A stretch of DNA of 64,000 nt, from assembly GCA_019279435.1 (NCBI GenBank), contig JAAALK010000286.1, positions 20,169,931 to 20,233,930 on the forward strand, in the 5' to 3' direction. Shown here piece after piece: positions 1-11,780 of the stretch; within the stretch, counting starts at the first letter, position 1, and each line of letters begins with the position of its first letter. The DNA comes from Zizania palustris. Taxonomy: Eukaryota; Streptophyta; Magnoliopsida; Poales; Poaceae. The position numbers and the translations under genes are program-made. The notes below the pieces were generated by a model. It was given only the letters and a program-made list of their open reading frames with translations. It was not told the DNA's origin and made no database searches.

Positions 1-1347
1 TGTTTAAATAAAATTCCAAAAATTGTTTAAACTTTGAAAATTCATAACTTGCTCATTTTAACTCCAAATTTCACCATTCAAATTTTGTTAAATTCCTCTT
101 TTTATTCTCTACTGATTAATGCCATAAAAACAGTATGTAACTTTAGCCCAAAATATTCTTATTAAATAAATAATTAAAAACCCCTTAGGGATAAATTGAT
201 AGTTCATAAAATAAATTAGGAAAAACCACTTTGTGCCTTGCGATTTTAATTTCAGTTTTAACTTTGTTGAGTTCATGTTCTTGGTCGAGTCTTGTTGCTG
301 GTTTAGTCATCCCTCTGTGTCGTTTGAGTAGTAGTTGTTTTTGTGTCTCAGAAAAAAATTCCCCACCGAAAACCCCCCCTTCCGCAACCCTACTTTGTTT
401 TCCACATCGACTCTTGTGACCCCCCTTCAGTAAAACAGGCATAACTTTTCGCTCGTTTGGCAGAAAAATCTGAAATTTTTTGAGCGTGTTCCTGACCCAA
501 TTTGGGTGGGTACCCTATGCTGGTTAGCCCTCACCAAAGTCGCCAAAAAAAATCAGGAAGATAAAGAAAAAAATTGGTCAAAGTTTTTGCTCGCCGGACA
601 ACGAACTTGTTTGATTTTTTGTGAGCCACATCCCACCTCAGTTGTAGGTGCCAATTTTTGTGGTTGCATCTCTAGTCATCCTTGTTCAAAAAAAAATAGA
701 GTAAAAAAAAAGGAGAAAAAAAATATAAAAAAAAGAGAAGCGGTCCTGTTAGTTGCTTGTCCGAACTCTTGTCCGAACTCTTGTCCGATCTCTTGTCCGA
801 TCCGAGGCAGGCATTGGCAGCTACTGCTTGTCCGATCTCTTGTCCGAACTCTTGTCCGAACTCTTGTCCGATCCCTTGTCCGATCAGCAGCAGAAAAAAA
901 AATTGTGCACATACCCTTGTCCGATCCCTTGTCCGATCTGTAGAGAGCTGAATTTGGTCTGTTTTTGCTTCCATTTGAGTTTTGGGCACATAGTTTCCCT
1001 CTATTGCTTGAATTTTCACCTTGGGAGCACTAAGGCCAGCAACTTTGACGAGTACTAGGGAACACTTATTGAACTTGGTTTAACTGTTATTATTATCGCT
1101 AATCCTTGCTACTCACTTGCCTTCCAAGCTACACCTTTCTCTTGGCCAGGACAGGATCATTTCTTGCAATTGTACACCACCCTCCACTTGGTTCATCACC
1201 TGTAGGCCGGTGACCTCACTGCGGCGTGGTAAGAACACTTGCAAGCGTGGGTAAGGTGCTTGACGGATTGCTTCCACCCCACACCCACCACCACACCTAG
1301 CTGTTTTCCATCAGGAATTATTCTTTGTTGTTTTGTCTTTCACTAAC
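1..1347 (+). other. Internal 5' leader of the CRM-like element
   Basis: No convincing gene. The first 230 bases are A/T-rich. From about 430 the text is typical untranslated retroelement leader, with poly-A runs at 540-570 and 690-745 and an array of 12-bp repeats at 756-939. It does not match the 3' LTR at 5990-6860, so it is internal sequence and not an LTR. The gag ATG at 1348 follows directly. Confidence 0.6.
756..939 (+). repeat. 12-bp tandem repeat, 11 units in three blocks
   Basis: The unit CTTGTCCGAACT or CTTGTCCGATCT/C occurs four times at 756-803, five times at 827-886 and twice at 916-939, separated by short unrelated spacers. The open frames across it on both strands (Ser/Leu/Cys/Pro-rich, or Arg/Gly/Gln-rich) are by-products of the 12-bp period, which keeps every frame open. 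Confidence 0.9.
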
Positions 1348-4300
1348 ATGGCAGATAACAGCGGTACCCCTCCATCTGATTTTAATGAATGTGTCTCACG
1401 ACGTGCTCTACTAGAGTCTCAGCGGCAGACCCAACATTCCATCGAACATCTCGCACGTACTGTGTCTGACCTAGTAGACCGGATGACTGCCTTGGAAACA
1501 CGCTTGCCTGCTGCACGAGCCAACAATGACCATGTTGAAGAGGAAGACGACCATATTGAAGAGGAAGACGACCTATCCTATGCTGGGAACAATGACATTG
1601 GACCTGATGAGGCTGCACATCATCGTTTTCAGTTCAACCGTAAAGGTATGGGCGGCCACCGCAACCGCCATCCACGAGGTAACAATGACAACCGCAGGAA
1701 CGATGATCCCTACTCCAAGGTAAAATTTTCAGTACCTCCTTTTGCTGGCACCTATGATCCAGATGCGTATTTAGATTGGGAGATGTCAGTCGAACAAAAA
1801 TTTAATGCTCACATGGTTCCTGCTATCCACCGCGTGCGCTTAGCTACTAGTGACTTCACTGGATATGCTCTTCTTTGGTGGACTGAAATAGTTCAGGTTG
1901 GCAATGAACCACAAAACTGGGATATGTTAAAACGGCAAATGCGTGGTAGATGGGTCCCTCCTTCATATAAACATGATTTGAGAAAAAAATTGCAGCGCCT
2001 AAACCAAGGAAATAAATCGGTAGAGGAGTATTATCAGGAGTTGCAAATAGGTTGCATGCGTGCTGAAATTGAGGAGGACAATGAGGATAAAATGGCCCGT
2101 TTTTATGGTGGTTTAAGACGTGAAATTCAGGATATCATTGATTATAAAGAATACAATACTATCACTCGTCTTTTCCACCTTGCTATGCTTGCAGAAAAAG
2201 AATTGCAGGGTCGCCAACAACCACAACGCAGCATGAGGACCAACATTGGTGGTGCTACTTCACGCTCAAGTGGGCAGCAGCAACGACCACCCCCACCCCC
2301 TTCTCGACCGGCGGCTACATCAGCACCTTCTACATCTACAGCCCAGGTTGAGAGTTCCAAGACTGCAGCATCCAAGGCGCCAGCCAAGCCCACCTCCTCG
2401 GCGGCCTCTACTGCACGTTCTGCAGCGATCCAGTGTCACAGATGCAAAGGACTTGGCCACGTTATGAAGGACTGCCCTAGTCAGCGGGCCTATATTGCTA
2501 CAGAAGACGGTGGTTACGTAAGTGCTAGTGATGTTGAAGATGAATATGCACTTGCTGCTAACATTGCAGGAGATGATGATACATTCGACGATGACGCTGT
2601 TTTGGCGCCGGATGCCTCTGCCGACCTTGAAGCACTTATTGTACAACGCGTCTTGAGCACTCACATGGAGCAGGACGACAGGGCTCAACGGAACAATCTG
2701 TTTCAGACCTTCTTCGGCGTCAATGACCGTCATGTACGTGTCATCATCGACAGCGGTAGTTGCAACAATTTGGTGAGCCACGACATGGTAACGAAGCTTC
2801 AACTTCCCACACGTGCGCATCCACACCCTTACCATGTGCAATGGTTCAACAATAGCGGTAAGGTCAAGGTAACACAAATTGCTCACATCAAATTTTCCAT
2901 TGGTACATACTTCGGAGCTGCTGATTTTGATGTAGTACCAATGCAAGCATGTTCTCTGTTACTTAGTAGACCTTGGGAGTATGACACTGATGCTACACAC
3001 CATGGTAGGAGCAATACGTACACATTTATGTATAAAGGAAAGAAAGTTACATTGCTTCCTATGACTCCTGCTGAAATTGTAAAATTTGAACAAGAAAAAC
3101 ATGCTAGGGATGCACAAAAGAGCAAACAACCTTCTGAAAATCAGCAAGTAGCTAAGACGCTTTTGAGGCAACAGAAAGATAAAATTGCTTCTCCTTCTTC
3201 ATCACAAGTTATAAATCTGAAAGGGCGTGTCATGCTTGCAACTAAAACTGACCTTGCTGAAATTTGTGATGATACCCCCTTGCTATATGGCTTGATTTGC
3301 ACAAACGTGTTGTTTTCACTTGCGAACATTCCTAGCTCTGTTCCTGTTGCAGTCACTGACCTTTTGCAGGAGTTTAAAGATGTTTTTCCTGCTGAGATAC
3401 CACCCGGGCTGCCACCGATACGCGGCATCGAGCACCAAATTGATTTGGTCCCGGGAGCGTCTCTTCCTAATCGTGCAGCGTACCGTACCAATCCGGAGGA
3501 GACAAAAGAAATTGAGCGCCAAGTACAGGACCTTCTTGATCGTGGGTACGTCCGTGAAAGCCTTAGTCCTTGTGCAGTACCCGTTCTTTTGGTACCTAAG
3601 AAAGATGGTAGTTGGCGCATGTGTGTTGATTGTCGTGCTATTAATAATATCTCCATTCGATATCGACACCCTATTCCTAGATTGGATGACATGCTGATGA
3701 GCTTAGTGGTGCCATTATTTTTTCTAAGATCGATCTCCGTAGTGGCTACCACCAAATTCGCATGAAACTAGGTGATGAATGGAAAACTGCTTTTAAAACA
3801 AAGTTTGGATTATATGAGTGGCTTGTCATGCCTTTTGGACTTACTAATGCACCTAGTACCTTCATGCGCTTGATGAATGAAGTCCTACGGCACTTTATAG
3901 GACGCTTTGTGGTTGTATACTTTGATGATATCTTGGTTTATAGCAAGTCTCTCACTGAACATGTTGAACACCTACGTGCTGTTTTTTCTGTCCTCCGTGA
4001 GGCTAGAATGTTTGGTAACCTTGAGAAGTGCACGTTTTGCACTGATCGAGTTGTGTTTCTTGGATATGTTGTCACTTCACAGGGTATTGAGGTTGACGCG
4101 GCAAAGGTAGAAGCAATTAACAGCTGGCCGCAACCCCAAACTATCACACAGGTACGTAGTTTTCTTAGTCTTGCAGGTTTCTACCGGCGTTTTGTGAAAG
4201 ATTTCAGCACCATAGCCGGTCCTTTACATGAGTTGACCAAGAAGGGCGTTACTTTTACTTGGGAACCAGCACAAGAACAAGCTTTTGCCACACTCAAGGA

Positions 4301-6038
4301 TCGCCTTACACATGCACCTCTACTTCAGTTACCCGACTTTGGTAAGCCTTTTGAGTTAGAATGTGATGCTAGTGGTTTTGGATTAGGAGGTGTGCTGCTG
4401 CAAGGAGGTAAACCCGTGGCCTATTTTAGTGAAAAATTACATGGTCCACAGTTGAATTATTCTACCTATGATAAGGAATTATATGCCTTAGTGCGTGTGC
4501 TTGAAACTTGGCAACATTACCTTTTGCCTAAGGAGTTTATTATTCATTCCGATCATGAAGCATTGAAGCATATACGTAGTCAAGCAAATCTGAATAAACG
4601 ACATGCTAAATGGGTAGAATTTATTGAGACTTTTCCATATATCATTAAGCATAAGAAAGGGAAAGATAATGTGATTGCCGATGCTTTATCTAGACGTTAT
4701 ACATTGCTTTCTCAACTTGATTATAAGATCTTTGGTTTAGAAACATTGAAGGACATGTATGCTACTGATTTGGACTTCAAAGATGCTTTTGCAAATTGTA
4801 CCGATGACCGTGCTTGGAACAAATATGTGCTGAATAATGGATATCTTTTTCGTGCTAACAAGTTATGTGTGCCGGCTAGCTCTCTTCGCTTGTTGTTATT
4901 GCAGGAAGCACATGGTGGTGGTTTGATGGGTCATTTTGGATCAAAGAAAACCGAAGATGTGCTGTCCACACACTTCTATTGGCCTAGGATGAGACGCGAT
5001 GTTGAGCGCTATGTGGCACGATGCACTACTTGCAATAAAGCTAAGTCCCGTCTAAACCCACATGGTCTTTATATGCCTCTGCCCGTTCCTAGTGTACCTT
5101 GGGAGGATATTTCTATGGATTTTGTGTTAGGATTACCTAGAACTAGGAGGGGGAGAGATAGTATTTTTGTGGTGGTAGATCGTTTCTCTAAAATGGCGCA
5201 TTTTATACCTTGTCACAAGAGCGACGATGCTACAAATGTTGCTGATTTGTTATTCAGAGAGGTCGTACGCTTGCATGGAGTTCCCAATACCATCGTTTTA
5301 GATCGTGATGCCAAATTCTTAAGTCATTTTTGGAGGACGTTGTGGCATAAGTTGGGGACGAAGCTGCTGTTTTCTACTACTTGTCACCCCCAAACGGATG
5401 GACAAACGGAGGTCGTCAACCGCACATTGTCCACCATGTTGAGGGCTGTTTTGAAGACCAACTTGAAGCTTTGGGAAGAGTGTCTACCTCATATTGAGTT
5501 TGCATATAATAGGTCAGTACACTCCACTACTAAGGTAAGTCCGTTTCAAGTGGTCTATGGCTTTAATCCACGTGCTCCCATTGATTTGCTACCATTACCA
5601 CCATCTGAACAATTGAATTTTGATGCTACTACACGTGCTGAATTATTACTTAAGATGCATGAAACTACTAAAGCAAACATAGAGAAAATGAATGAGAAAT
5701 ATCGTGCTTATGGTAGTAAGGGTAGAAAAGAGATAACATTTGAACCGGGTGATCTTGTTTGGTTGCACTTGCGCAAGGATCGTTTTCCTGATTTACGAAA
5801 GTCTAAATTGATGCCCCGTGCTGATGGTCCTTTCCGTGTGCTTGAGAAGATAAATGACAATGCATATAAGCTTGAGTTGCCTGCAGCTTTTGGGGTTAGT
5901 CCCACATTTAACATTTCAGATTTAAAGCCCTATTTGGGAGATGATGATGAGCTTGAGTCGAGTACGACTCCAATTCAAGAGGGAGAGGATGATGAGGACA
6001 TCACTTCACATGATACACACATGGTGCCCGTCGCTTGA
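1348..6038 (+). pseudogene. gag-pol: Gag-pol polyprotein of the CRM-like element, one frameshift
   Basis: Encodes the capsid and replication enzymes of the element. Start chosen at ATG 1348 (MADNSG). Order: acidic gag N-terminus; gag core with the RRNDDPYSKVKF stretch near 1700-1725; zinc knuckle CHRCKGLGHVMKDC near 2431-2474; protease with DSGS near 2750; RT with the YFDDILVYS motif near 3920; RNase H beginning FELECDAS near 4350; integrase with HHCC finger (4910-5040), DDE core and a GPF motif near 5825. The frame changes close to 3690-3700, just before the RT palm, where one base appears to be missing; the downstream part is read in the next frame from about 3700. The last 16 codons lie inside the 3' LTR. 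Apart from the frameshift no internal stop was noticed, so decay is recent or could be an assembly error. Confidence 0.87.
5977..5989 (+). promoter_or_regulatory. Polypurine tract of the CRM-like element
   Basis: AAGAGGGAGAGGA sits immediately before the 3' LTR start TGATGAGGACATC. It is also translated, being inside the 3' end of pol. Confidence 0.75.
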
Positions 6039-6860
6039 ACCATGAGGTTAATTCTTTCCTTAGCAACTATGTTAATATTTGTTTGGATGGGATGCTACTG
6101 AATACTAGCAATATTTTATTGCTTAGGAACATGGGAGATGGAATAGAAGAATTGGAGTTGAAGACGGAGTCGCACGGATGATTTGAAGTCAAGAATTCGC
6201 TGGTTCGGACTACATCAACCACCCTGCACCAAAATGGGCATAACTTCCTCATACGAAGTCCGATTGGCGCGTTCTTTGACTTTTTGGAAAGCTGAGGAGA
6301 AGACGGATCGTTTGCCGTTAGTTTCACCTCATTTGGATTCTCGAGTCGTCCTGTGTATTTAAAACAGTCCTGCGTGACAGAACTGGGCCGTGTTGGCCCA
6401 TAATCCGAGTCTGTACATCTTCTAGCCCACAGCCCAAGTCTGTTCACCTCCCACAGGCCGCCGCCCTATATATTCTCACGCCAGCCGTCTTTAGGGTTAG
6501 GTTTTGCTTTGTTGCATCTACACTGTTGTGTTTAGGTCCCGCCTCTTGCACCGGACCGATTGGCTGCTGCATTGGCGTTTGTGAAACCTCACCTTATCTT
6601 CGTTTGTCTGTGATTTGGCATTCGATTTGTATCCTTCCTGTTCTTGCTTGTGTTCTTGGGTTCGCTTGCAGGAATTAGCCTTCGTGGCGAGGTCAATCGC
6701 GTCCTGCGTGGTTGATAACCAACGGAGACAGTGGTGTAACGATTGCAAGGTTTTGATCCGCCGGACCGGAGCCTTGGATCGCCAACATCGAGATTCTCCA
6801 CCAACCCAAGTTTATCCTTTACCTAGCGGAAGATCGGGACCACTCCCCCATCTACTTTTG
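5990..6860 (+). repeat. 3' LTR of the CRM-like element
   Basis: Begins TGATGAGGACATC directly after the purine tract. A promoter-like CCCTATATATTCTC lies at about 6471-6484. The end cannot be fixed by comparison because the 5' LTR is outside the window; it is placed at the start of the neighbouring copia LTR. Open frames inside it look fortuitous. Confidence 0.65.
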
Positions 6861-8314
6861 TGCACAATCTCAAACCAGGAAGAAGTGGAGCACAACAAAA
6901 TCAAAACATACAGTGAAAGACAGGAATACAAGTTCAAGCAGAAAACGAAAACAGAATCAAAGTTTCATTTCTTGAACAGGGAACACAAAATGAACTCACA
7001 GACTAAAGAGAATGGCGGCTAGCACAGGAGTTCTAAAATGGCTGCTCAAAGTGTTAATGTTGCCTAGCTAGCCTCCACTATTTATATGCACTATTCAGCC
7101 CTGTGAATAGACTACTTTACCCCTAGGGTTTACACCGATTTTGTCTCATCAGAACAGGGGGGTACAAATCGTAGTCTACTTTCTTTGGAGGCTTCTTTTG
7201 TCAGCTTCGCAGAGGAGACAACGTCAGCTTTTGCAGAGCAGACACGATCAACCTTTGTAGTTTTGGAGTCTTCTGAAGCCCCCCTTCGCACTCAAGGGGT
7301 GCGGTAGCTTCGGTGAGAAGCCTTGAGCCTTATGGCCTTCGCTTCACCAAAGTCAGCCTTCGATACAGTGACGATTTTGAGCCAAAGCCGTCAAAGCCTT
7401 TGAGATTTCACGCCATCACCTCTGGAGTGGACCACCACGGCTTCGTAGCTATTCCCAGCTCAAACTTCGTCAGTCTGTGTACCGAAGCCATGCAAGGCCG
7501 AAGTACCTAAAGTCAGCCACACTCCGAAGCCCAACCTTCGGAGTACCACCCTTCGAAGTCCCTCCTTCGTCCAAGGCCTCTGCATGAAGCATTCCATGAG
7601 CACTTCATCGCGGTGTCTCTCCTCGAGTACACTCCTCGACGAACCTCACCCGGACCATGCCTTCGATGCACCTCGACTTCTGAGACCTCCGTCGTGTAAA
7701 CCTTTGAGTGCCTCCCTCTGGAGCACACTTCGAATGCCTTGCCTCATTGCTGAGGACTTTGTCCGCCATACTCCGAACTCACTCCATTCGGAGTACCCTT
7801 CGAAGTGCCTCACCTCTAAGGACTTCATCTCAGGGTACCTTTAGCCGAAGCCACCCTCTGCACTCTCTACCTTCGCCTGGCACAACTTGACCCGAGGACC
7901 GACCTCGACCCCTCGTAGCCTTCATGACTGAGCTCCCCACTCGCCCGGCATCAAGCCTCCCGCGTGACCCAGTTTCACTTGCTGCAAACCGTTCGTCGCC
8001 TCCGAAGTCACCTGTGCACCACAGACAGACAGACAATTGTATCTAGTACCCCGGAGACCTCTCCGAGTAAACAACCTCCTGTACAAACTCTGGTGTACCA
8101 CCCAATGTACCGAACCCTTCGGTACACACAGATCATCGTGTACTGTTAGACCCCTCCGACAGTCACACTCCGCTGCAATAGCTGCAGCGACCAAACCCAC
8201 AGAATCCTTCGGTGAAACAACCTCCGAACCCCTTCAGAGGGACCCCTTCGAATCCAGAGGATAAAATCTGTCAATCACTCATCACAGACTCCTAAACCAA
8301 CCCTTGGTTTCTCA
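6861..8314 (-). repeat. LTR of the minus-strand copia element
   Basis: On the minus strand it starts TGAGAAACCAAGG directly after a purine tract (8315-8329) and ends GGTTTGAGATTGTGCA, so it has TG...CA ends. A minus-strand TATA box (TATAAATA) lies at 7079-7086, leaving about 220 bp of R/U5. The U3 part (7180-8270) is very rich in CTTCG/CGAAG. No gene; the open frames here have no recognisable features. The partner LTR is not in the window, so the ends are inferred from motifs. Confidence 0.7.
7079..7086 (-). promoter_or_regulatory. TATA box of the copia LTR
   Basis: Minus-strand TATAAATA, in GCATATAAATAGTGG, located in the LTR where a U3/R border is expected. Confidence 0.55.
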
Positions 8315-9449
8315 ATCTCCCCCTCGATGAGTGCATTGACAACTAAATTCAAGTTTAAGAAAATTTGAAAAAAATCAGCACACAAGTGACCATAAAAACT
8401 CAGAAAAGAATGAAATCATGTCACTTGACAAAAAAATTTCTCTCCCCCTTTTCAAAATATTAAAAGCCCCTTCGGCAAATCTCTCCCTTTGCAAGATAAA
8501 AACTCCTCCTGAGTTATTTTCCCCTTTCTACAGAGAACTCAAAAAATTTCTCCCCCTTGGCAATGCAAGCATTAAGGAGCAGTTAAAAGATGCAAAGCTT
8601 CGAAATGGGCAGAAGTGCAAAGACATATAAAGCAAAAAATATGCCAATCTTAACGTCAGTTTTCATGTGCTCAGCTAAATTTAACATGATCTAAAAACAT
8701 AATGACGTCATGTTACTTCATTATTCTGAAATAAAAACATCACCACTCAATCAAGTGAACTAGATAGGTAAAGGCAAGGGCTGTGCAAAGCGAGTCAGTC
8801 TCTACTCTAGACAGACAAGTCCAGTTCAAATGGAGTACTTGAAAGCAATCTGGATTGGCAATGGATTTATACTTGCTATTTTTCATAATGCCAGGGGTTA
8901 TTTGTTTATCTACCTTATACTTTCCAATCAAGCCAAGCCTAGGCAAGAAAGCCATCACAAGCTTAAAGCAGTGATTTTGGCATACACTAAATTATCCCAG
9001 TTCATACCAAAGTGCAATGGTAAGTAGTCTGGAATAAAGTAGTGCGACAAACAAACCCACCTGGATGTTTTCCACTCTTAGCATTTAAATCATGGATTTT
9101 TTTATTTTTGATAAGTGACAAATGGTTTAGCACTTGTTGAAGAAAATCCAAGAATGAGCAATATAATATTTTGAGTTGCAATTTTTCACATCCAAAGAAA
9201 CGGATTCTTGCTACCAAGCAGATAAAAGATAGATAAAGCAGTCCTGTCTAAACATGCTAGATTCGAGACTAAGTAGTGATCATGATTTGATTTTGGAAAA
9301 GAAAATCATGTGCAAAATGAATCAGACATATTAAATAGAGTTGAGTTGTCATGATTACGTGAATTAAAATCAGGCATATAAGTGCAAAACATGTAAATGC
9401 AATTTCACACAAAACAAGCATATGCAAGACAATCAAAGTCTACTCCCCC
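8315..9449 (-). other. Copia 3' non-coding region with repeated purine tracts
   Basis: No gene. On the minus strand the G-rich tract occurs at 8315-8329 (CGAGGGGGAGAT, next to the LTR), 8441-8450, 8550-8557 and 9443-9450. A block near 9003-9070 containing CAGGTGGGTTTGTTTGTCGC is also found, in the other orientation, at about 52368-52440 downstream of the second copia element, which shows the two belong to related families. Confidence 0.6.
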
Positions 9450-10937
9450 TCACAAAATACCGTAAGGGTGACAAATACCAAGTTCCCCATGCAAGTAGGC
9501 GAAACGTGAAGCATCGAGGGGTTTTATAAAAATATCGGCTAGCTGGTGTTGGGTATGAACATATTGAAGTTCAATATCACCCTTCTCATTATGATCTCTG
9601 AGAAAATGATACTGTACATCAATGTGTTTGGTTCTGGAATGCTGAACTGGGTTTTTTGCAATACAAATAGCACTAGTGTTATCACAGAAAAGTGGAACAC
9701 TCTTATAATCTAACCCAAAGTCTCGCAAAGTGGAAACCATCCACGAAATATGAGAGCAACAGCTAGCTGCAGCAACATATTCGACCTCAGCCATTGATTG
9801 TGTAACACTAGACTATTTGCGGGAAGACCAGCAAACCAGCGAAGTACCCAAAAAATGACAAGTACCAGAGGTACTCTTCCTATCGATCCTACATCCAGCA
9901 AAATCCGCATCGGAATAACCTCGGAGACACAAAGAGGAAGATGCAGAATACCAAATGCCAAACTCGAGGGTATGCTTGAGATACCTAAGAATGTGCTTTA
10001 CTGCTTGGTGGTGCGAAACACGTGGCGAAGCCTGAAAACAAGCGCACAGACATACTGCGAAGTGTATGTCTAGCCTCGTAGCAGTCAAGTAGAGGAGGGA
10101 GCTGATCATGCTCCTGAACTGCTTCTGATCTACGACTTCTCCATCCTCGTCAGGATCCAATGCTACAGATATAGCCATTGGAGTAGCAAGGGGCTTCGCA
10201 TCGGACATATCGAACTTCTTGAGTAGGTCCTTGGTGTACTTTGTCTGGTGGACGAATGTACCTTGTTTGCTTTGCTTGATTTGCAAACCAAGGAAAAATA
10301 TGACTTCGCCCATCATGGACATTTCAAACTCCCTGCTCATGGCATCTACAAACTCGGCAACCAAAGCATGAGAAGAGCAACCAAAGATGATATCATCCAC
10401 ATAAATCTAAACTATCAAGAAGTCTTTGCCATGCTTGAGAGTGAACAGGGTTTTATCAATAGATCCCATCAAATACCCCCGCTCAAGCAGAAAAGACTTA
10501 AGTCTATCATACCAAGCCCAAGGGGCCTGCTTGAGTCCATAAAGAGCCTTATGAAGTTTAAGGACTTTATGCGGGTATTTGGGGTTTTCAAATCTAGGGG
10601 GTTGTTTTACATAAACATCTTCGCCTATGAAGCCATTAAGAAAAGCACTTTTTACATCCATTTGATAAAGTTTGAAACCACGGGATGTCGTAAATGCAAG
10701 TAAAATCCTAATGGCCCCAAGACGAGCAGCAGGTGCAAAAGTCTCACTAAAATCAATCCCTTCTAATTGAGAATAACCTTGAGCTACAAGTCTAGCCTTG
10801 TTTCTAACTACAGGCCCATCCTTCCATTATTTGTTTTTGAAAATCCATTTTGTTCCAATGAAATGAACATTTGGTGGAGGATCAACTAAAGTCCAGACTT
10901 GGTTTCTCTCAAAATTTTCAAGTTCTTCATGCATGAC
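9450..10937 (-). pseudogene. pol: Copia pol fragment: reverse transcriptase and RNase H
   Basis: Copies element RNA into DNA. On the minus strand the text runs MHEELENF... (RT start), MDVKSAFLNG, GLKQAPWAWYDRL, YVDDIIFGCSS (catalytic RT motif near 10400), GYSDADFAGC (RNase H start near 9880), AEVEYVAAASCCSH, SRTKHIDVQYHFLRDH and QLADIFIKPLDASRF, ending HPYGIL at 9450. The frame is unbroken by indels but has at least three stop codons, at about 10828, 10407-10409 and 9810-9812, each where family members carry Gln, so each is a C-to-T change. The 5' part is cut off at 10937 by the CACTA insertion and continues at 47658. Confidence 0.88.
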
Positions 10938-11205
10938 CACTACTACAAAACGCTACTGTAGTGGCGTTGGAGTCTTCCACTGTAGTGGCGGGCCATTAGA
11001 TGCCCGCCACTAGAGTTGCTGGTGCTGACGGCAGCACCAGCGCCCGCCACTGCTATTGGAAAAGTAGTGGCGGTCGGTGCTGACATCATCCCGGACCGCC
11101 ACTATTTTACCAATAGCAGTGGCGGGCGCTGGTGCTGCCCGCCGCTGCTAAGATGGCCGCCACTAAAGTATTGATGACATCACTTGCGACCGCCACTACT
11201 ATTCT
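10938..11205. repeat. Left terminal inverted repeat and subterminal repeat array of the CACTA element
   Basis: After the terminal repeat the 11-mer TAGTGGCGGGC and its complement recur about every 30-40 bp. 11030-11059 and 11110-11139 form a perfect 30-bp inverted repeat, and a smaller pair (GTAGTGGCGGTC / GACCGCCACTAT) lies between them, so the region can fold into a long nested hairpin. In En/Spm elements subterminal repeats bind the TnpA protein; the same role here is inference. Confidence 0.85.
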
Positions 11206-11208
11206 AGC

Positions 11209-11780
11209 TATAAATGCGTAGCTTCTTCCTCCCCGAGCTCTACCGGAGTTCGCATTTAATTTTGTCCGTACAATGGCGACAAAAATCTAGATAAAGACGG
11301 GGAAGACTTTGTTTTCGTTTCTTTTGAAGGATTTCATTCTAGGAGGTAAATCCATGCCGAATCTCACATTTATTTTGTATTTAATCATGTATACAATGAG
11401 TTATTAGCGTTTTACTAATTTAGGGTTTGTGGATAGAAATTTTCAAATAATCTTCCATTTATAGTGTTTCCTTCTCCCAAATGAACAAATATGACCCTCC
11501 TCACAATTATTTATCACTTGTATATTGATTTACGTCATTTTAAGCTCTTTTTTAATTTGATTTATGATTATAGATATAGAGTTATGTTGTTTGGAGAGAG
11601 AGAAACCAATATAGTTAATTTTTTTAATAATTTTTTTCTGCTTAATAAATAGTTTGAATTAAAGCATTTTTAATTAATGTTGTTATGAGCGATAATAAAT
11701 CAATATATTTTCAATTTGTAAATTACTAAAATTAACAATAATGAATTTATTAATATTTTTTCAAATAATATATGTTTTAG
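11209..11780 (+). promoter_or_regulatory. Promoter, leader exon and leader intron of the transposase gene
   Basis: A TATA box (CTATAAATG, about 11208-11216) follows the subterminal array. A leader exon runs from about 11240 to 11345. An intron is predicted from the donor GTAAATCC at 11346 to the acceptor TGTTTTAG at 11773-11780, ending directly in front of the ATG. The intron is A/T-rich, as plant introns are. Confidence 0.6.

Larger units (their letters stand above)
1..6860 (+). mobile_element. CRM-like Ty3/gypsy retrotransposon, 5' LTR outside window
   Basis: The stretch holds a leader, one gag-pol reading frame and a 3' LTR. Gag carries a CX2CX4HX4C zinc knuckle, followed by protease, RT, RNase H and integrase in the Ty3/gypsy order. 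The gag sequence, the absence of a recognisable chromodomain, and a reading frame that continues into the 3' LTR resemble the CRM (centromeric chromovirus) clade; that assignment is from memory. No tRNA primer site or LTR end was seen between 1 and 1347, so the 5' LTR lies to the left. The right end is taken as 6860 because a copia LTR starts at 6861; the true 3' LTR end could be a few bases different. Confidence 0.8.
6861..10937 (-). mobile_element. Ty1/copia retrotransposon (Sirevirus-like), 3' half, split by the CACTA element
   Basis: Read on the minus strand the order is RT (10937-9830), RNase H (to 9450), a non-coding 3' region with several purine tracts, and an LTR (8314-6861). The element resumes at 47658-47720 on the far side of the CACTA element: the protein text joins across the gap as ...DVSNALLDSTWINV then MHEELENF. 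Gag, protease and integrase are not present in the window. Multiple AGGGGGAG tracts before the LTR are a feature described for Sireviruses; the lineage call is inference. Confidence 0.78.

Noticed and set aside
185..442. Open frame at the left end of the window
   Set aside because: Lies in retroelement leader; no homology or coding bias seen.
7313..8264. Several open frames of 60-92 codons
   Set aside because: They lie inside a copia LTR, overlap on both strands and have no recognisable motif.
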